A stretch of DNA of 64,000 nucleotides from Haloglomus halophilum (GTDB lineage: Archaea > Halobacteriota > Halobacteria > Halobacteriales > Haloarculaceae), in assembly GCF_024298885.1 (NCBI RefSeq), contig NZ_CP101166.1:1302001-1366000 (forward strand), read 5' to 3'. Of this stretch, positions 8,142-17,168 are shown piece after piece. Both the position numbers and the translations under genes were made by a program. Below the pieces are notes generated by a model that did no database searches, had not been told where the DNA came from, and saw only the letters and a list, made by a program, of their open reading frames with translations. The first letter of the stretch is position 1. Every line of letters begins with the position of its first letter.

Positions 8142-9392
8142 TCACAGGATCAGCAGGAACACGGGATACGAGGCCGTGACCGCGAGCGCGGGTGTCAGCA
8201 CCCACATCGAGGCGATGCGTTTGGCCGCCCCGGCGTCGAACAGGCTCCGTTCGTCGAGGTCCGCGGGCCCCTCCGCGCCGACCTCCGGCACGTCCGGCAC
8301 CTCCTCGGGCGGCTCCGCCGGCTCCTCGTGGCGTGCGATGTCGCCGATGGTCGGGCCGGTGGGGGCCTCCTCGACACGCGAGGTGACCAGCGCCCCCGTC
8401 GAGACCTCCATGTCCGGGCGCTCGGGCGTCGGGGTCGCCAGCTCGGCCAGGGTCGCCGCCCGGCTCGCCCGGCCCCACCCCAGCCCGATGATGGTCGAGG
8501 TGGTGCTCACCGCCAGGCTCGCCGGGATGCCGAACTGGGAGAGCACCGTGATGACCGTGCCCCCGACCACGGAGACGATGAGCGAGGCCAGGATAGGCAG
8601 TTCCGTGATGTCGTCGCCGACCGTCGCCAGTGTGCGCCGGGCGATGGTGAACCCGCCCAGCCCGAAGGCGAACACCGCGAGCAGGACGCCCTGGTCGACG
8701 GTGAGGGGCCCCTGTGCGCCGACGAGGGGCGCGACGGCGTTGGCCGCGTTCGACGCGCCTGCCGAGAACGCCATGTAACAGCCGATGACGACCACGGAGA
8801 GCGACCCGACCACGTCACGGGGGGAGGCGTTCCGGTTGAACCGGGGGCGTGGCACCCGCCCGGAGCGGTCGAACTGGACGAGATGGAGGTCGAACTTCGT
8901 GAACGCGACGTAGCGGTCGAGATACGGGTAGACGTAGCGACCGACGACGACGCCGACGGTGAAGCTCAGCAGCGGTGCGACGATCCACGCCGAGACGATG
9001 ACGAACATGAGCGCCTGGTTGAGCGAGTCCGTGGCCAGGCCCAGCCCGACGATGGCACCGACGGCGGTCATCGAGGTCGACGCCGGGACGCCGTAGAGGT
9101 TCGAGATGAACAGCGACAGGCCCGTGAAGAAGAGGACGACGACGCTCGTGAGGGGGGTGAACTGCATCGCCGGCACGATGCTGCTGCTCATCGTCGCGAT
9201 GACGTTCCGGCCGACCGTCCACGCACCCAGGAAGGCGAACACGAGGAACAGCGCCGCCGCGGTCCCCTTCCGGACCAGCCGGGACCCGACCGCCGGGCCG
9301 AACGCCACCCCCGTCGAGGACCCGCCGATGTTGAACCCCACGAACACGGCCACGACGATTCCGGCCACGGTCAGCACGGTCAGCGACACCAT
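8142..9392 (-). CDS. PiT-family inorganic phosphate permease
   Basis: A 416-residue membrane protein with two inverted repeats typical of PiT transporters: FVGFNIGGSSTGVAFGPAVG near the N-terminus and AFSAGASNAANAVAPLVG in the second half, each carrying the G-x-N(D)-x-(A/G)-N-like signature. PASTSMTAVGAIVG and PASLAVSTTSTIIGLGWGRA are the matching PxS repeats. It imports phosphate (or another tetrahedral anion) with a cation. A long acidic loop near residues 310-380 separates the last helices. No PhoU-like gene adjoins it. Confidence 0.88.
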   Translation of the reverse strand: MVSLTVLTVAGIVVAVFVGFNIGGSSTGVAFGPAVGSRLVRKGTAAALFLVFAFLGAWTVGRNVIATMSSSIVPAMQFTPLTSVVVLFFTGLSLFISNLYGVPASTSMTAVGAIVGLGLATDSLNQALMFVIVSAWIVAPLLSFTVGVVVGRYVYPYLDRYVAFTKFDLHLVQFDRSGRVPRPRFNRNASPRDVVGSLSVVVIGCYMAFSAGASNAANAVAPLVGAQGPLTVDQGVLLAVFAFGLGGFTIARRTLATVGDDITELPILASLIVSVVGGTVITVLSQFGIPASLAVSTTSTIIGLGWGRASRAATLAELATPTPERPDMEVSTGALVTSRVEEAPTGPTIGDIARHEEPAEPPEEVPDVPEVGAEGPADLDERSLFDAGAAKRIASMWVLTPALAVTASYPVFLLIL

Positions 9393-9465
9393 GTTGTACC
9401 CGGGTCGGCATTGAGAGGGCCCGGGATATAACTCCCGGAGCCGCCCCGAGCCAGCCGGAGGCCCG

Positions 9466-10272
9466 CTACAGCACCAGTTCCTCGGCGGCCTCCCAGCGCG
9501 GGTGGAACTCCTCGCGGACGCTACCGGCGAACTCGCGGTCCTTCAGGTTCAGCATCGCGAACACCTCCTCGGACTGGAGCGGGTGTGGCACCTCGATGAC
9601 GACCTCGTTCCGGTCGACGAGCGTGAACGTGCCGGAGACGTCCTCGACGGTACGGACCTCGAAGCCGTCGTACTCGGAGAGGGTCTCGCGGTAGCGGTCG
9701 CCGAACTCCGGCGGGAGCGTCGGGACCAGCGCGGGCTTCATGAGGAAGTCCACATCCACGCCACGTTCCAGCGCCTCCTGCAGGCCGTCGAGCAGCGCGT
9801 TGCCGACCTCGCGGATGTCGAAGTAGCGCTCCGTGTACGTCGAGAGGACGATGACGATGCGCGAGTCGGCGGCCGCGATACGTTCGAGCAGGAGGTCGGC
9901 GGCCTCGTCGGCGCCGACCGCGGCCGTCCAGAACCGCTCCTCGACCGGCTCCGCGGTCTCCAGCTCCCCCTCCAGCTCGTCGACGATGGACTCGTACTGG
10001 GTGGCCTTCTCCTCGAGCTCGCGCTTCTTGTCCTCCAGCAGCCGGTCCAGCGCCGTCTCGGGCTCGACGGCGACGTACTTCTTCGGCCGGCTCGCGGACT
10101 GGGACCGGACGAGGTTGTACTGCTCGATGCTGTTGAGCACGTCGTAGATGCGCCCCATCGGCACGTCGCTCACCCGTGACAGCTCCTTCGCCGTCGTGGG
10201 GCCCGTCTTCAGTAGCGACCGATAGGCCCGTGCCTCGTACTCCGACAGTCCGAGGTCCCTGAGACTCGCCAT
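9466..10272 (-). CDS. TrmB-family transcriptional regulator
   Basis: A 268-residue protein. Residues 1-70 form the TrmB winged helix (LGLSEYEARAYRSLLKTGPTTAKELSRVSDVPMGRIYDVLNSI, quoted in parts: LGLSEYEARAY, AKELSRVSDVP, GRIYDVLNSI). A coiled coil spans about 75-115 and an effector-like C-terminal domain follows. The start at 10272 is fixed by a TATA box 24-29 bases upstream and by the family's short N-terminus; the 30 residues that could be read further upstream are not family-like. TrmB proteins control sugar and central-metabolism genes. The target here is unknown. Confidence 0.85.
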   Translation of the reverse strand: MASLRDLGLSEYEARAYRSLLKTGPTTAKELSRVSDVPMGRIYDVLNSIEQYNLVRSQSASRPKKYVAVEPETALDRLLEDKKRELEEKATQYESIVDELEGELETAEPVEERFWTAAVGADEAADLLLERIAAADSRIVIVLSTYTERYFDIREVGNALLDGLQEALERGVDVDFLMKPALVPTLPPEFGDRYRETLSEYDGFEVRTVEDVSGTFTLVDRNEVVIEVPHPLQSEEVFAMLNLKDREFAGSVREEFHPRWEAAEELVL

Positions 10273-10295
10273 ACCCGTTGCTGAACGGCGACACC

Positions 10296-10301
10296 TATAA
10301 A
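10296..10301 (-). promoter_or_regulatory. TATA box of the TrmB gene
   Basis: TTTATA on the minus strand, 24-29 bases before ATG 10272, which fits a leaderless haloarchaeal transcript. The following 10308-10335 stretch (AGTTTACCC... GTTGTTTACTC) contains two GTTTAC-like direct copies that might be an operator for autoregulation. Confidence 0.55.
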
Positions 10302-10364
10302 CACCGAGGAAGTTTACCCGTCTCGTCAGTTGTTTACTCGATTCCGGCGCCGAGCCGGGCACCG

Positions 10365-12011
10365 TCAGTCGAATTCCGCGACGACGGCCGCCATCTCGGC
10401 CGGTTCGCTCGCGGGCTCGGAGGTCGACTCGCCGCGGTGTGCGACCGCGTCCTCGCGGTCGCCCGGAACCACGACCTTCTCGTGGTCGGCCACGCGGAGC
10501 GCGGCGCGGTGGAGGTCGCTCCCGGCGGGCGGCGTCTCGACCACGAGCGGGTCGTTCACGTGCCGGGCGCAGGCGGTCGCGTAGCCCGCCACCTCGACAC
10601 CCATCCGGCCGGCGGCGCCCGCGAACGCTTCGAGCGCGGCGGCGGCCGCCTCCCGGTACCGGGCCTCGCCGGTGAGCACGGCGAGGTCCAGCAGGCCGTC
10701 GGCGGCCTCGACGTTCGTGTCCAGCGGGCGGAGCGGGCGGTCCAGCAGGCCCGGCCCCTCGGCGGGACCGTCCCGGAACGCGCCGGTGTCGTCCTGCAGG
10801 TCGAGCATCGCGTCGGCGACCGCGCGGGCAGCGTCGAGCCAGCGGTCCCCGCCGAGGACCTGCGCCGCCGTCGTCAGTCCGGTGAGGAGGCGGGCCTGGT
10901 CGACGAGCAGGCCGGCCTCGACCGTCTCGCCGTCGTCCGCGGCCGCCGGCGGGAAGTGCGTGACCTCGCCGTCGTCGACGAGTTCGTCGAGCACCGTCTC
11001 GAGCGCGCGCTCGGCGTAGCGTGCGGCGGGGGAGTGGTCCGTGACGGCGTGGTATCGGAGGAGCGCGTCGGCCACGAGGCCGTTCCGGTCGGCGAAGACG
11101 GTCCCGTCGACGTGGGGCGGGTCGGCGTCCTCGCGGGCGCTCGCCGAGAGGGTGAAGTAGTCGCCGCCGGCCTGACTGCCCGCGAACGCGCCGCGCTCGC
11201 CCGCGTCGTCGACCCAGAGGTCAGTCGTGAGGTAGTCGACGGTGGCCTCGGCGGCCTCGCGGTACGTCTCCTCGCCGGTGTAGAGGTAGCCGGCCGCGAA
11301 CGCACGGACCAGCGCGGCGTTCTCGTCGGTGAGCTTCTCGCGGTGGAGGCCGGACCAGTCCCGGCTGTCGGCGTAGCGGTAGAAGCCGCCGTCGTAGGTG
11401 TCGAGCAGGTGGGCGTGGATGGCCTCCAGCGTGCGTGTGGCGTGGTCGCGGGTGCGCTCGCGCTTGGCCGCGAACTCGACCGCACGGGGGAGCGGGAACT
11501 TCGCCCCCTCACCCCAGCCGCCGAACTCCTCGTCGAAGCCGGCGGTGACGCGGTCGACCATGTGCGCCTCGACCTGCGAGGTGACCTCGCCCGCGGGCGG
11601 CTCGTCGTCCAGTGCGCGGGGGACAGAGCCCGCGCCCGTCCCCTTCGCGTCCCAGGTCCGGCGCACCGAATCGAGGATGTCGCGGAACCCCTCGAGCCCG
11701 AGATAACCCGCGGCGGTGAGCACCTCGCCGTCGGGCGTGAGGAAGGCGGTCGCGGGGAAGCCCCCGACGTTGTAGCGTTCGCGCACCCGCGGGTGGCGGT
11801 CGGCATCCACGCGGACGGTGACGAACCCGTCCTTCAGGTGTGCGGCGACGCGTGGCTCGGCGTACGTCTCCTCGTCCATCGCCCGGCAGTGGGTGCACCA
11901 CGGCGCCGTCACCGACAGCAGCACGGGCCAGGTCCGTGCGTCGGCGGCGTCGAAGGCGTCGGTACCCCACTCGCGCCACTCAACCAGCGTCTCTGCGGCG
12001 GCCTCGTCCAT
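10365..12011 (-). CDS. DUF255/YyaL-like protein: thioredoxin fold plus six-hairpin glycosidase-like domain
   Basis: A 548-residue protein. The N-terminal thioredoxin-like domain has LLSVTAPWCTHCRAMDEETY with a CxxC pair at residues 39 and 42, and the cis-Pro segment NVGGFPATAFL. The rest is an (alpha/alpha)-barrel like N-acylglucosamine 2-epimerases and human SPATA20 (FAAGYLYTGEETYREAA, LLVDQARLLTGLTTAAQVLG). The reaction is unknown for the family; a redox-linked role is inferred from the CxxC. The usual YyaL opening (N-x-L-x...SPYL-x-x-H) is missing, so this copy is shortened at the front. The frame is open further upstream, but ATG 12011 starts the conserved part. Confidence 0.8.
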   Translation of the reverse strand: MDEAAAETLVEWREWGTDAFDAADARTWPVLLSVTAPWCTHCRAMDEETYAEPRVAAHLKDGFVTVRVDADRHPRVRERYNVGGFPATAFLTPDGEVLTAAGYLGLEGFRDILDSVRRTWDAKGTGAGSVPRALDDEPPAGEVTSQVEAHMVDRVTAGFDEEFGGWGEGAKFPLPRAVEFAAKRERTRDHATRTLEAIHAHLLDTYDGGFYRYADSRDWSGLHREKLTDENAALVRAFAAGYLYTGEETYREAAEATVDYLTTDLWVDDAGERGAFAGSQAGGDYFTLSASAREDADPPHVDGTVFADRNGLVADALLRYHAVTDHSPAARYAERALETVLDELVDDGEVTHFPPAAADDGETVEAGLLVDQARLLTGLTTAAQVLGGDRWLDAARAVADAMLDLQDDTGAFRDGPAEGPGLLDRPLRPLDTNVEAADGLLDLAVLTGEARYREAAAAALEAFAGAAGRMGVEVAGYATACARHVNDPLVVETPPAGSDLHRAALRVADHEKVVVPGDREDAVAHRGESTSEPASEPAEMAAVVAEFD

Positions 12012-12204
12012 ATCCGAGCGAGGGGAGTCCCGGTGGAAAGGGTGTCGTTCGGGGGCGTGCGGTCCCGTTGGGAAGCCCTCGACGCTCCGGATCACCTCGA
12101 CGACGGGACGGCGTCCCGGAACCTTGCCAGTTATTTACCGATGGGGCGAGACGGGGGGATATGGACACAGGACTATCGAGCAGCCGTAGCTCCCAGCTCC
12201 TCCG

Positions 12205-13533
12205 ATGGTGAACGTCGCGCTCTCGCTGGCGCAGGTCGTCGTCGCGCTGGTACTCGTGGTGCTCAACGGCTTCTTCGTCGCCGCGGAGTTCGCCTTCGTA
12301 CGGATACGCGGGACATCGGTCGAACAGCTCGTTTCGGAGGAGCGCCCCGGCGCGGGGACGCTCCAGGAGGTGATGGTGAACCTCGACGACTATCTCGCGA
12401 CGACGCAACTCGGCATCACCATCGCCTCGCTCGGGCTGGGGTGGGTCGGCGAACCCGCCGTCGCGTCGCTCCTCGAGCCCGTGCTGGCGCCGCTCCTCCC
12501 CACGAACCTCATCCATCTCGTCGCCTTCGCCATCGGGTTCAGTCTCATCACGTTCCTCCACGTCGTCTTCGGTGAGCTCGCGCCGAAGACGCTCGCCATC
12601 GCCCAGACCGAGCGGCTCTCGCTGTTCCTCGCCCCGCCGATGAAGTTCTTCTACTACATCCTCTACCCGGGCATCGTCGTCTTCAACGGGGCGGCCAACG
12701 CGTTCACGCGAGCACTCGGCGTGCCACCCGCCTCCGAGACGGACGAGACGCTCGGCGAACGGGAACTCCTTCGAGTGCTGACGCGGTCCGGCGAGGAAGG
12801 GGACATCGACGTTGCGGAGGTGACGATGATCGAGCGGGTCTTCGACCTCGACGACACCGTGGTTCGGGAGGTCATGGTCCCGCGACCGGACGTGGTGAGC
12901 GTTCCGGCGGACGCCTCGCTCTCGGACCTCCAGTCCGTCATCCTCGAGACCGGGCATACGCGCTATCCGGTTCTCGATGCCGACGATGCCGACCAGGTGG
13001 TCGGGTTCGTCGACGTCAAGGACGTGCTCCGAGCCGAGGTGGAGGACGGGGAGACCGAGTCGGTCGGCGATATCGCCCGCGATATCATCATCGCCCCCGA
13101 GACGATGGCACTGAGCGACCTCCTGCGGCAGTTCAGGGAGGACCAGCAGCAGATGGCCGCGGTCATCGACGAGTGGGGGGCGTTCGAGGGAATCGCGACC
13201 GTCGAGGACGTGGTCGAGGCGCTCGTCGGCGACCTGCGAGACGAGTTCGATCTGGACGAGCACGAACCCTCGATCCGCCAGCGTGACGATGGGGGGCACG
13301 ACATCGACGGCGGCGTCCCGTTGTCGAAGGTCAACGACACGCTCGACGGGGACTTCACGAGCGAGGAGGTCGAGACCATCGGTGGACTGGTGCTCGAACG
13401 GCTCAACCGTGCCCCGGAACGCGGCGACCGCATCGAGGTCGCCGGCTACGTCGTCGAGGTGACGGGCGTCGAGGGGACCCGGATATCGACGGTCCGGATC
13501 CACCGTGAGACGGATGACCCGGTGACGGATTGA
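12205..13533 (+). CDS. CNNM/CorC-type membrane protein with CBS pair (divalent-cation transporter family)
   Basis: A 442-residue protein. Residues 1-190 form the DUF21/CNNM membrane domain (LNGFFVAAEFAFVRIRG, VFGELAPKTLAI). Residues about 195-330 hold two CBS domains (VMVPRPDVVSVPADASL, RYPVLDAD, QMAAVIDEWG), and residues 350-435 form the CorC_HlyC domain. Family members export or regulate Mg2+/Co2+, sensing nucleotides through the CBS pair. No domain is missing and the length is normal. A possible TATA-like GTTATTTACC lies at 12128-12137. Confidence 0.9.
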   Translation: MVNVALSLAQVVVALVLVVLNGFFVAAEFAFVRIRGTSVEQLVSEERPGAGTLQEVMVNLDDYLATTQLGITIASLGLGWVGEPAVASLLEPVLAPLLPTNLIHLVAFAIGFSLITFLHVVFGELAPKTLAIAQTERLSLFLAPPMKFFYYILYPGIVVFNGAANAFTRALGVPPASETDETLGERELLRVLTRSGEEGDIDVAEVTMIERVFDLDDTVVREVMVPRPDVVSVPADASLSDLQSVILETGHTRYPVLDADDADQVVGFVDVKDVLRAEVEDGETESVGDIARDIIIAPETMALSDLLRQFREDQQQMAAVIDEWGAFEGIATVEDVVEALVGDLRDEFDLDEHEPSIRQRDDGGHDIDGGVPLSKVNDTLDGDFTSEEVETIGGLVLERLNRAPERGDRIEVAGYVVEVTGVEGTRISTVRIHRETDDPVTD

Positions 13534-13713
13534 GTGGGGGGCGAACCGAGTGGGGAGTACGTGGATGGTGGACCCGTTCGAGTTCCCCGCCGTCTCCCCC
13601 GAGAGCGCCGAGCCGTCCCCAGGGGGCGGACACCTTCGGCGGCGATACCCGCTGAAACGTGTCATTCGAGCGTCTGACGCGGAGTTTTGTGGGTGGAGTC
13701 CGCAGGCCCCGGT

Positions 13714-14670
13714 ATGGCTAGCCTCACGGACGTGTACGAGGGCGGGGCCGGGGGGCCCGACCTGCGGCGGCTCTACCTCGGCGTGGGTCTGTTCCTCGTC
13801 GGGGCGGCCCTCACCGTCGGCGGCATCGTCGTCGGCACCTCGACGGGTGTCGCCGAGCTGCTCGGCCTGGATACGTTCGGCGCCCGCGAGATCGCGGGCA
13901 TCGCCGCCGGCGTCGGCCTGCCGGCCACGTTCCTCGGCGTCGTGGTCGTCCTCCCACAGACGACCCGTCGCGTCAACGCCGCCGCCGTCCTCGGTAGCGC
14001 GGTGGCCCTGTTCGGTGTCGTCCTGTTCACCCGGGTCTACCCCCAGGCCTGGTTCGACAACGCGTTCCCGGTCGTCGCGGTCTACTTCGTCGGCATGATG
14101 ACGACGCTGTGGGCCCTGTTCAGCGCCGTCGCGAGCTTCAAGACCCGCAACGACCCCGGCGGCACAGTCGAGTTGCGGGTCACGGAGGGCGGCGAGACCC
14201 GCGTCGTCGAGGTGTCGAACCAGAGCCTCGCACAGAAGCTCGGCGGCATCGGGCTGATGGGCAGTACGCCCGACGGGAACGTCGAGACCCAGACCGCCGG
14301 TTCCACCCGCTCGGGGACGGCCTCGGCCTCGACCGCCGACGGCGGGGCCGAGGTCATGTCCTCCAGCAGCGACGGGGCGGAGTCTCTCACCGAGCGGGCC
14401 CGTTCGGGCTCGGGCCGGAACCAGCGTCACGCCGGCCGCACGGATGCCGCTGGCGCCACCAGCGACGGCGGGACGACCACCGAGGACGCCGAGGTGTTCT
14501 CCTCGGGCGTCGATGCCGACCCGCACCCCAACCAGGACCTCTACTGCGGCAACTGCTCGCACTTCCGCTACGTCCGCACGGACCAGGGCATGCAGCCCTA
14601 CTGCGGCCTCCACAGCGAGGTCATGGACGACATGGACGCCTGCGAGGAGTGGAACCCGAACAACCAGTAA
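13714..14670 (+). CDS. Haloarchaeal four-helix membrane protein with C-terminal Cys-rich tail
   Basis: A 318-residue protein. Residues 1-130 contain four transmembrane helices ending at TLWALFSAVASFKTR. A soluble region has a VELRVTEGGETRVVEVS strand pair and a long Ser/Thr/Gly-rich linker. The last 45 residues (DLYCGNCSHFRYV, YCGLHSEVMDDMDACEEW) have four Cys and two His in a zinc-finger-like spacing. Start ATG 13714 begins MASLTDVYEG; nine more residues could be read upstream. Recognised only as a conserved haloarchaeal family. The zinc role is inferred. Confidence 0.65.
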   Translation: MASLTDVYEGGAGGPDLRRLYLGVGLFLVGAALTVGGIVVGTSTGVAELLGLDTFGAREIAGIAAGVGLPATFLGVVVVLPQTTRRVNAAAVLGSAVALFGVVLFTRVYPQAWFDNAFPVVAVYFVGMMTTLWALFSAVASFKTRNDPGGTVELRVTEGGETRVVEVSNQSLAQKLGGIGLMGSTPDGNVETQTAGSTRSGTASASTADGGAEVMSSSSDGAESLTERARSGSGRNQRHAGRTDAAGATSDGGTTTEDAEVFSSGVDADPHPNQDLYCGNCSHFRYVRTDQGMQPYCGLHSEVMDDMDACEEWNPNNQ

Positions 14671-14736
14671 CGGCCGAATTCACCGATAATTAGCAGAGTT
14701 CTGGAGCTATCCGGCAGCCGATAGCGTTATCTCCAC

Positions 14737-15219
14737 CTACGAGCCGTTATCCTGGCGTATCTCGGCGAGCGTCTCGGCCACCCGGTCCCAGTGGCTTCCC
14801 TTCCAGAACTGCTGGCCACACCGCTCGCATTCCCAGACGGGGCCGTCGTCGGGGGCATGGGGCGCGCGTTCGGCACCGGCCGGGAGGCGTTCGACAGGGC
14901 CGTTACAGGCCCCACAGCGCGCGGGCCGGTCGTCGAGCGTGAGCGCGAGGCCGGCGTCGTGCAGCTCCCGGAGCTGGTCGGCCACGTCGCGTGACTCCAG
15001 CAGGAACCCGTGCGCTCCGGCCTGCGCGGCCAGCTGGACATCGCGCGTGAGGAGGGTCCGGCCCTCGGCGCGGGCCGCCGCGAGCAGTTCGTCGTCGGCC
15101 TCGGTGTCCCGGTGCTCGTCGAGCGCGTACGCCGCGTCGTGGCCGCACATCCGGAGGTACGTGGCGAGCTTGCCCAGCATGGCGTCGAGCAGGAACGGGC
15201 CGGCGGGGGCCTCGGGCAT
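14737..15219 (-). CDS. Mut7-C (DUF82) PIN-like RNase domain protein
   Basis: A 160-residue protein with FLLDAMLGKLATYLRMCGHDA (first PIN-like Asp), TEADDELLAAARAEGRTLLTRDVQL (further acidic residues and the TRD motif) and a C-terminal zinc ribbon CGACNG...CERCGQQFWKGSHW. This is the full arrangement of the Mut7-C RNase domain family, a predicted PIN-superfamily ribonuclease with a zinc-ribbon. Substrate RNA unknown. Convergent with the preceding gene. Confidence 0.85.
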   Translation of the reverse strand: MPEAPAGPFLLDAMLGKLATYLRMCGHDAAYALDEHRDTEADDELLAAARAEGRTLLTRDVQLAAQAGAHGFLLESRDVADQLRELHDAGLALTLDDRPARCGACNGPVERLPAGAERAPHAPDDGPVWECERCGQQFWKGSHWDRVAETLAEIRQDNGS

Positions 15220-15403
15220 CGGTCCGGCGTAGGGGGCGAGGGATGCTGAGCGTGACGGCTACCTGCCGGGCGCTCCCGCGAGGGGCGGGCCCCCACGCCG
15301 ATAGCGCCCCGTCGTCTTCCCTATGCAGCCGCTAACCGGCAGGGCCGCCGTAGCCGGGTCGGAAGACCTTTACTCGCCGAACGGCCCCCTATCGACCACA
15401 CAG

Positions 15404-16024
15404 ATGGCAACGGACGAGGCCGGCCGGTCGGTCGCCGCCCGGCGGTGGGTACTCGACTACGGCGTGTTCGTCCTGTTCGGGACCATCGCACTGGCCGGCA
15501 TCTACCTGTTCCTCTCTCGCGACGCCGAGTTCGCCCGGCAACTGCTCGCGAACGAGCGCTACTGGATGCCGGCGATGTTCGCGCTGTTCGTGCTGGAGGG
15601 CGCGATGTTGCTCTACTTCGCCCCCAGCGAGAGCCTCGTCCCGGTCGCGCTGCTGGTCATCGGGCAGTCGACGCGGGACATCGCCGTCATCGTCGGCATC
15701 GCGGTGGTCGGCGCGACCGTCGGCCAGTACCTCCTGTTCCTGCTGGCGAAACGCGGCGGCCGCGAGCGGCTGCTCGACCGGCCGTGGTTCCGGGTGAGCG
15801 AGGAGCGTCTGGCGCGGTTCGACGGCTGGTTCGACCGCTGGGGCCCGTACGTCGTCCCCGTCTCGAACTCGCTGCTGTTCACACGGGGGATGCTCACCGT
15901 CCCGGCCGGCTTCGCGGAGATGGAGGACCACCACTTCGTGGCGCTGTCGGCGCTCGGGACGCTCTCGTTCGAGCTCGGCCTCGCGGCGCTGGCGCTGGGC
16001 GTGTTCAGCTTCCTCGGCATCTGA
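15404..16024 (+). CDS. DedA/VTT-domain membrane protein
   Basis: A 206-residue membrane protein starting MATDEAGRSVAARRW. It has five or six hydrophobic helices with the VTT/DedA core: YFAPSESLVPVALL (re-entrant loop with E and P), VVGATVGQYLLFLLAKRGG and SNSLLFTRGMLTVPAGFAEM. Family members are half-transporters or lipid scramblases. ATG 15404 is preferred to the in-frame ATG at 15323, because the added residues are unlike the family. Confidence 0.8.
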   Translation: MATDEAGRSVAARRWVLDYGVFVLFGTIALAGIYLFLSRDAEFARQLLANERYWMPAMFALFVLEGAMLLYFAPSESLVPVALLVIGQSTRDIAVIVGIAVVGATVGQYLLFLLAKRGGRERLLDRPWFRVSEERLARFDGWFDRWGPYVVPVSNSLLFTRGMLTVPAGFAEMEDHHFVALSALGTLSFELGLAALALGVFSFLGI

Positions 16025-16045
16025 GCCGGCGCCACCACCGCTCCC

Positions 16046-17098
16046 TCAGCGCACCAGCGTCCGTCCGAGCGTCACCAGCCCGCCGAGCGCGACGATGAAC
16101 CCGTCCGAGACGAGCCGATAGGCCAGTATCACGGCGCCCGCCGCGGCCACGTCCAGGCCGAGCGCCGCGACCAGCACCGTGCCGAGCGCGAGGTCGACGC
16201 CGCCCGCGCCCGCGGGCAGGGGGACGGCGTTGCCGAGGCTCGACAGCGGCACCGCCAGGAGCGCGAGCGCCGGGACCGCCGCGTGGTCGAGCGCGACCAG
16301 CGTCGCCGAGAGCGCGAGCGCGGCGGCACCCCAGCCCGCCGTCGTGAGCGCGAACGCCAGCGCCAGCACCGGACGGTCCCGGCCCATCTCCCGGAACGTC
16401 TCACCGACGCCCGCGAGCGCGCGGTCCACGCGGTCGGGCGCGAGCGTGGCCGCGACGCGGTCCGAGAGCCGACCGAGCGTCGTCCGGCCGGCGCCCGCGA
16501 GCGCGTGGGCGAGCCGTCGGGCGGGACGCGGCCGGACCGCGACGACGGCGCCGACCCCCAGCACGGCCGCGACCGCGAGCGTGAGCACCGGCAGGAGGAG
16601 TCGGGCCTCCGCGGCGACGCCGGGCGTCGCCACGGTGAGGAGGGCGGCGGTCGCGGCGACCACGGCTGCGGGGAACCCGACCAGTTTGCCGGCCGTCGCG
16701 GCCGCGAGGTCGCGCTCGTACGGGAGAGGGGTCTCCCGGCCGAGCGCGTACGCCATCACGGCGGGGCCGCCGAGCCGGCCGCCCGGGAGCGTCAGCTTCG
16801 CGAAGTTGCCCGCGAGGTAGGCGAGCAGGAAGCGGCCGGGGGGAACGGGCGCGCCCGCCGCGCGGAAGAGGGCGCGCTGGGCCTCGCTCCAGCACGCGAG
16901 CGCGAGCAGCGTCGCGCCCGCGCCCGCCGCGAGCCACCGGGGGTCGGCACCCGCGAGGTCCGCGAGGACACGCCGCGGGCCGACCGCGAGCAGGAAGCCC
17001 ACGAGGAGGCCCAGCACGACGGCGACGACGGCGAGCCGGCGGGCCCGGGGACTCCGCCGGACGGCCGCGAGCAGGCTCTCGTCGGACTCGGTCGACAC
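16046..17098 (-). CDS. Flippase-like membrane protein (LPG_synthase_TM/UPF0104 family)
   Basis: A 350-residue protein with about eight transmembrane helices. AYLAGNFAKLTLPGGRLGGPAVMAYAL and PLPAGAGGVDLALG are the two conserved GG-containing membrane motifs of the lysylphosphatidylglycerol synthase TM-domain family (the AglD/YbhN type). There is no aminoacyltransferase domain, so it is a lipid-linked flippase-like protein rather than a synthase. Convergent with the DedA gene, 21 bases apart. Confidence 0.82.
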   Translation of the reverse strand: MSTESDESLLAAVRRSPRARRLAVVAVVLGLLVGFLLAVGPRRVLADLAGADPRWLAAGAGATLLALACWSEAQRALFRAAGAPVPPGRFLLAYLAGNFAKLTLPGGRLGGPAVMAYALGRETPLPYERDLAAATAGKLVGFPAAVVAATAALLTVATPGVAAEARLLLPVLTLAVAAVLGVGAVVAVRPRPARRLAHALAGAGRTTLGRLSDRVAATLAPDRVDRALAGVGETFREMGRDRPVLALAFALTTAGWGAAALALSATLVALDHAAVPALALLAVPLSSLGNAVPLPAGAGGVDLALGTVLVAALGLDVAAAGAVILAYRLVSDGFIVALGGLVTLGRTLVR

Positions 17099-17168
17099 GT
17101 CGGGCCGGAGGCGGGCCGGGCGTATGAGTGTGCTGTCGTACGGTGCGGTGTCGGCTCCGGCGCCCGTG

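Noticed and set aside
11980-14613. An 877-codon open frame on the minus strand
   Set aside because: Antisense of the CNNM transporter and the next membrane protein, both with clear motifs. No domain in the frame.
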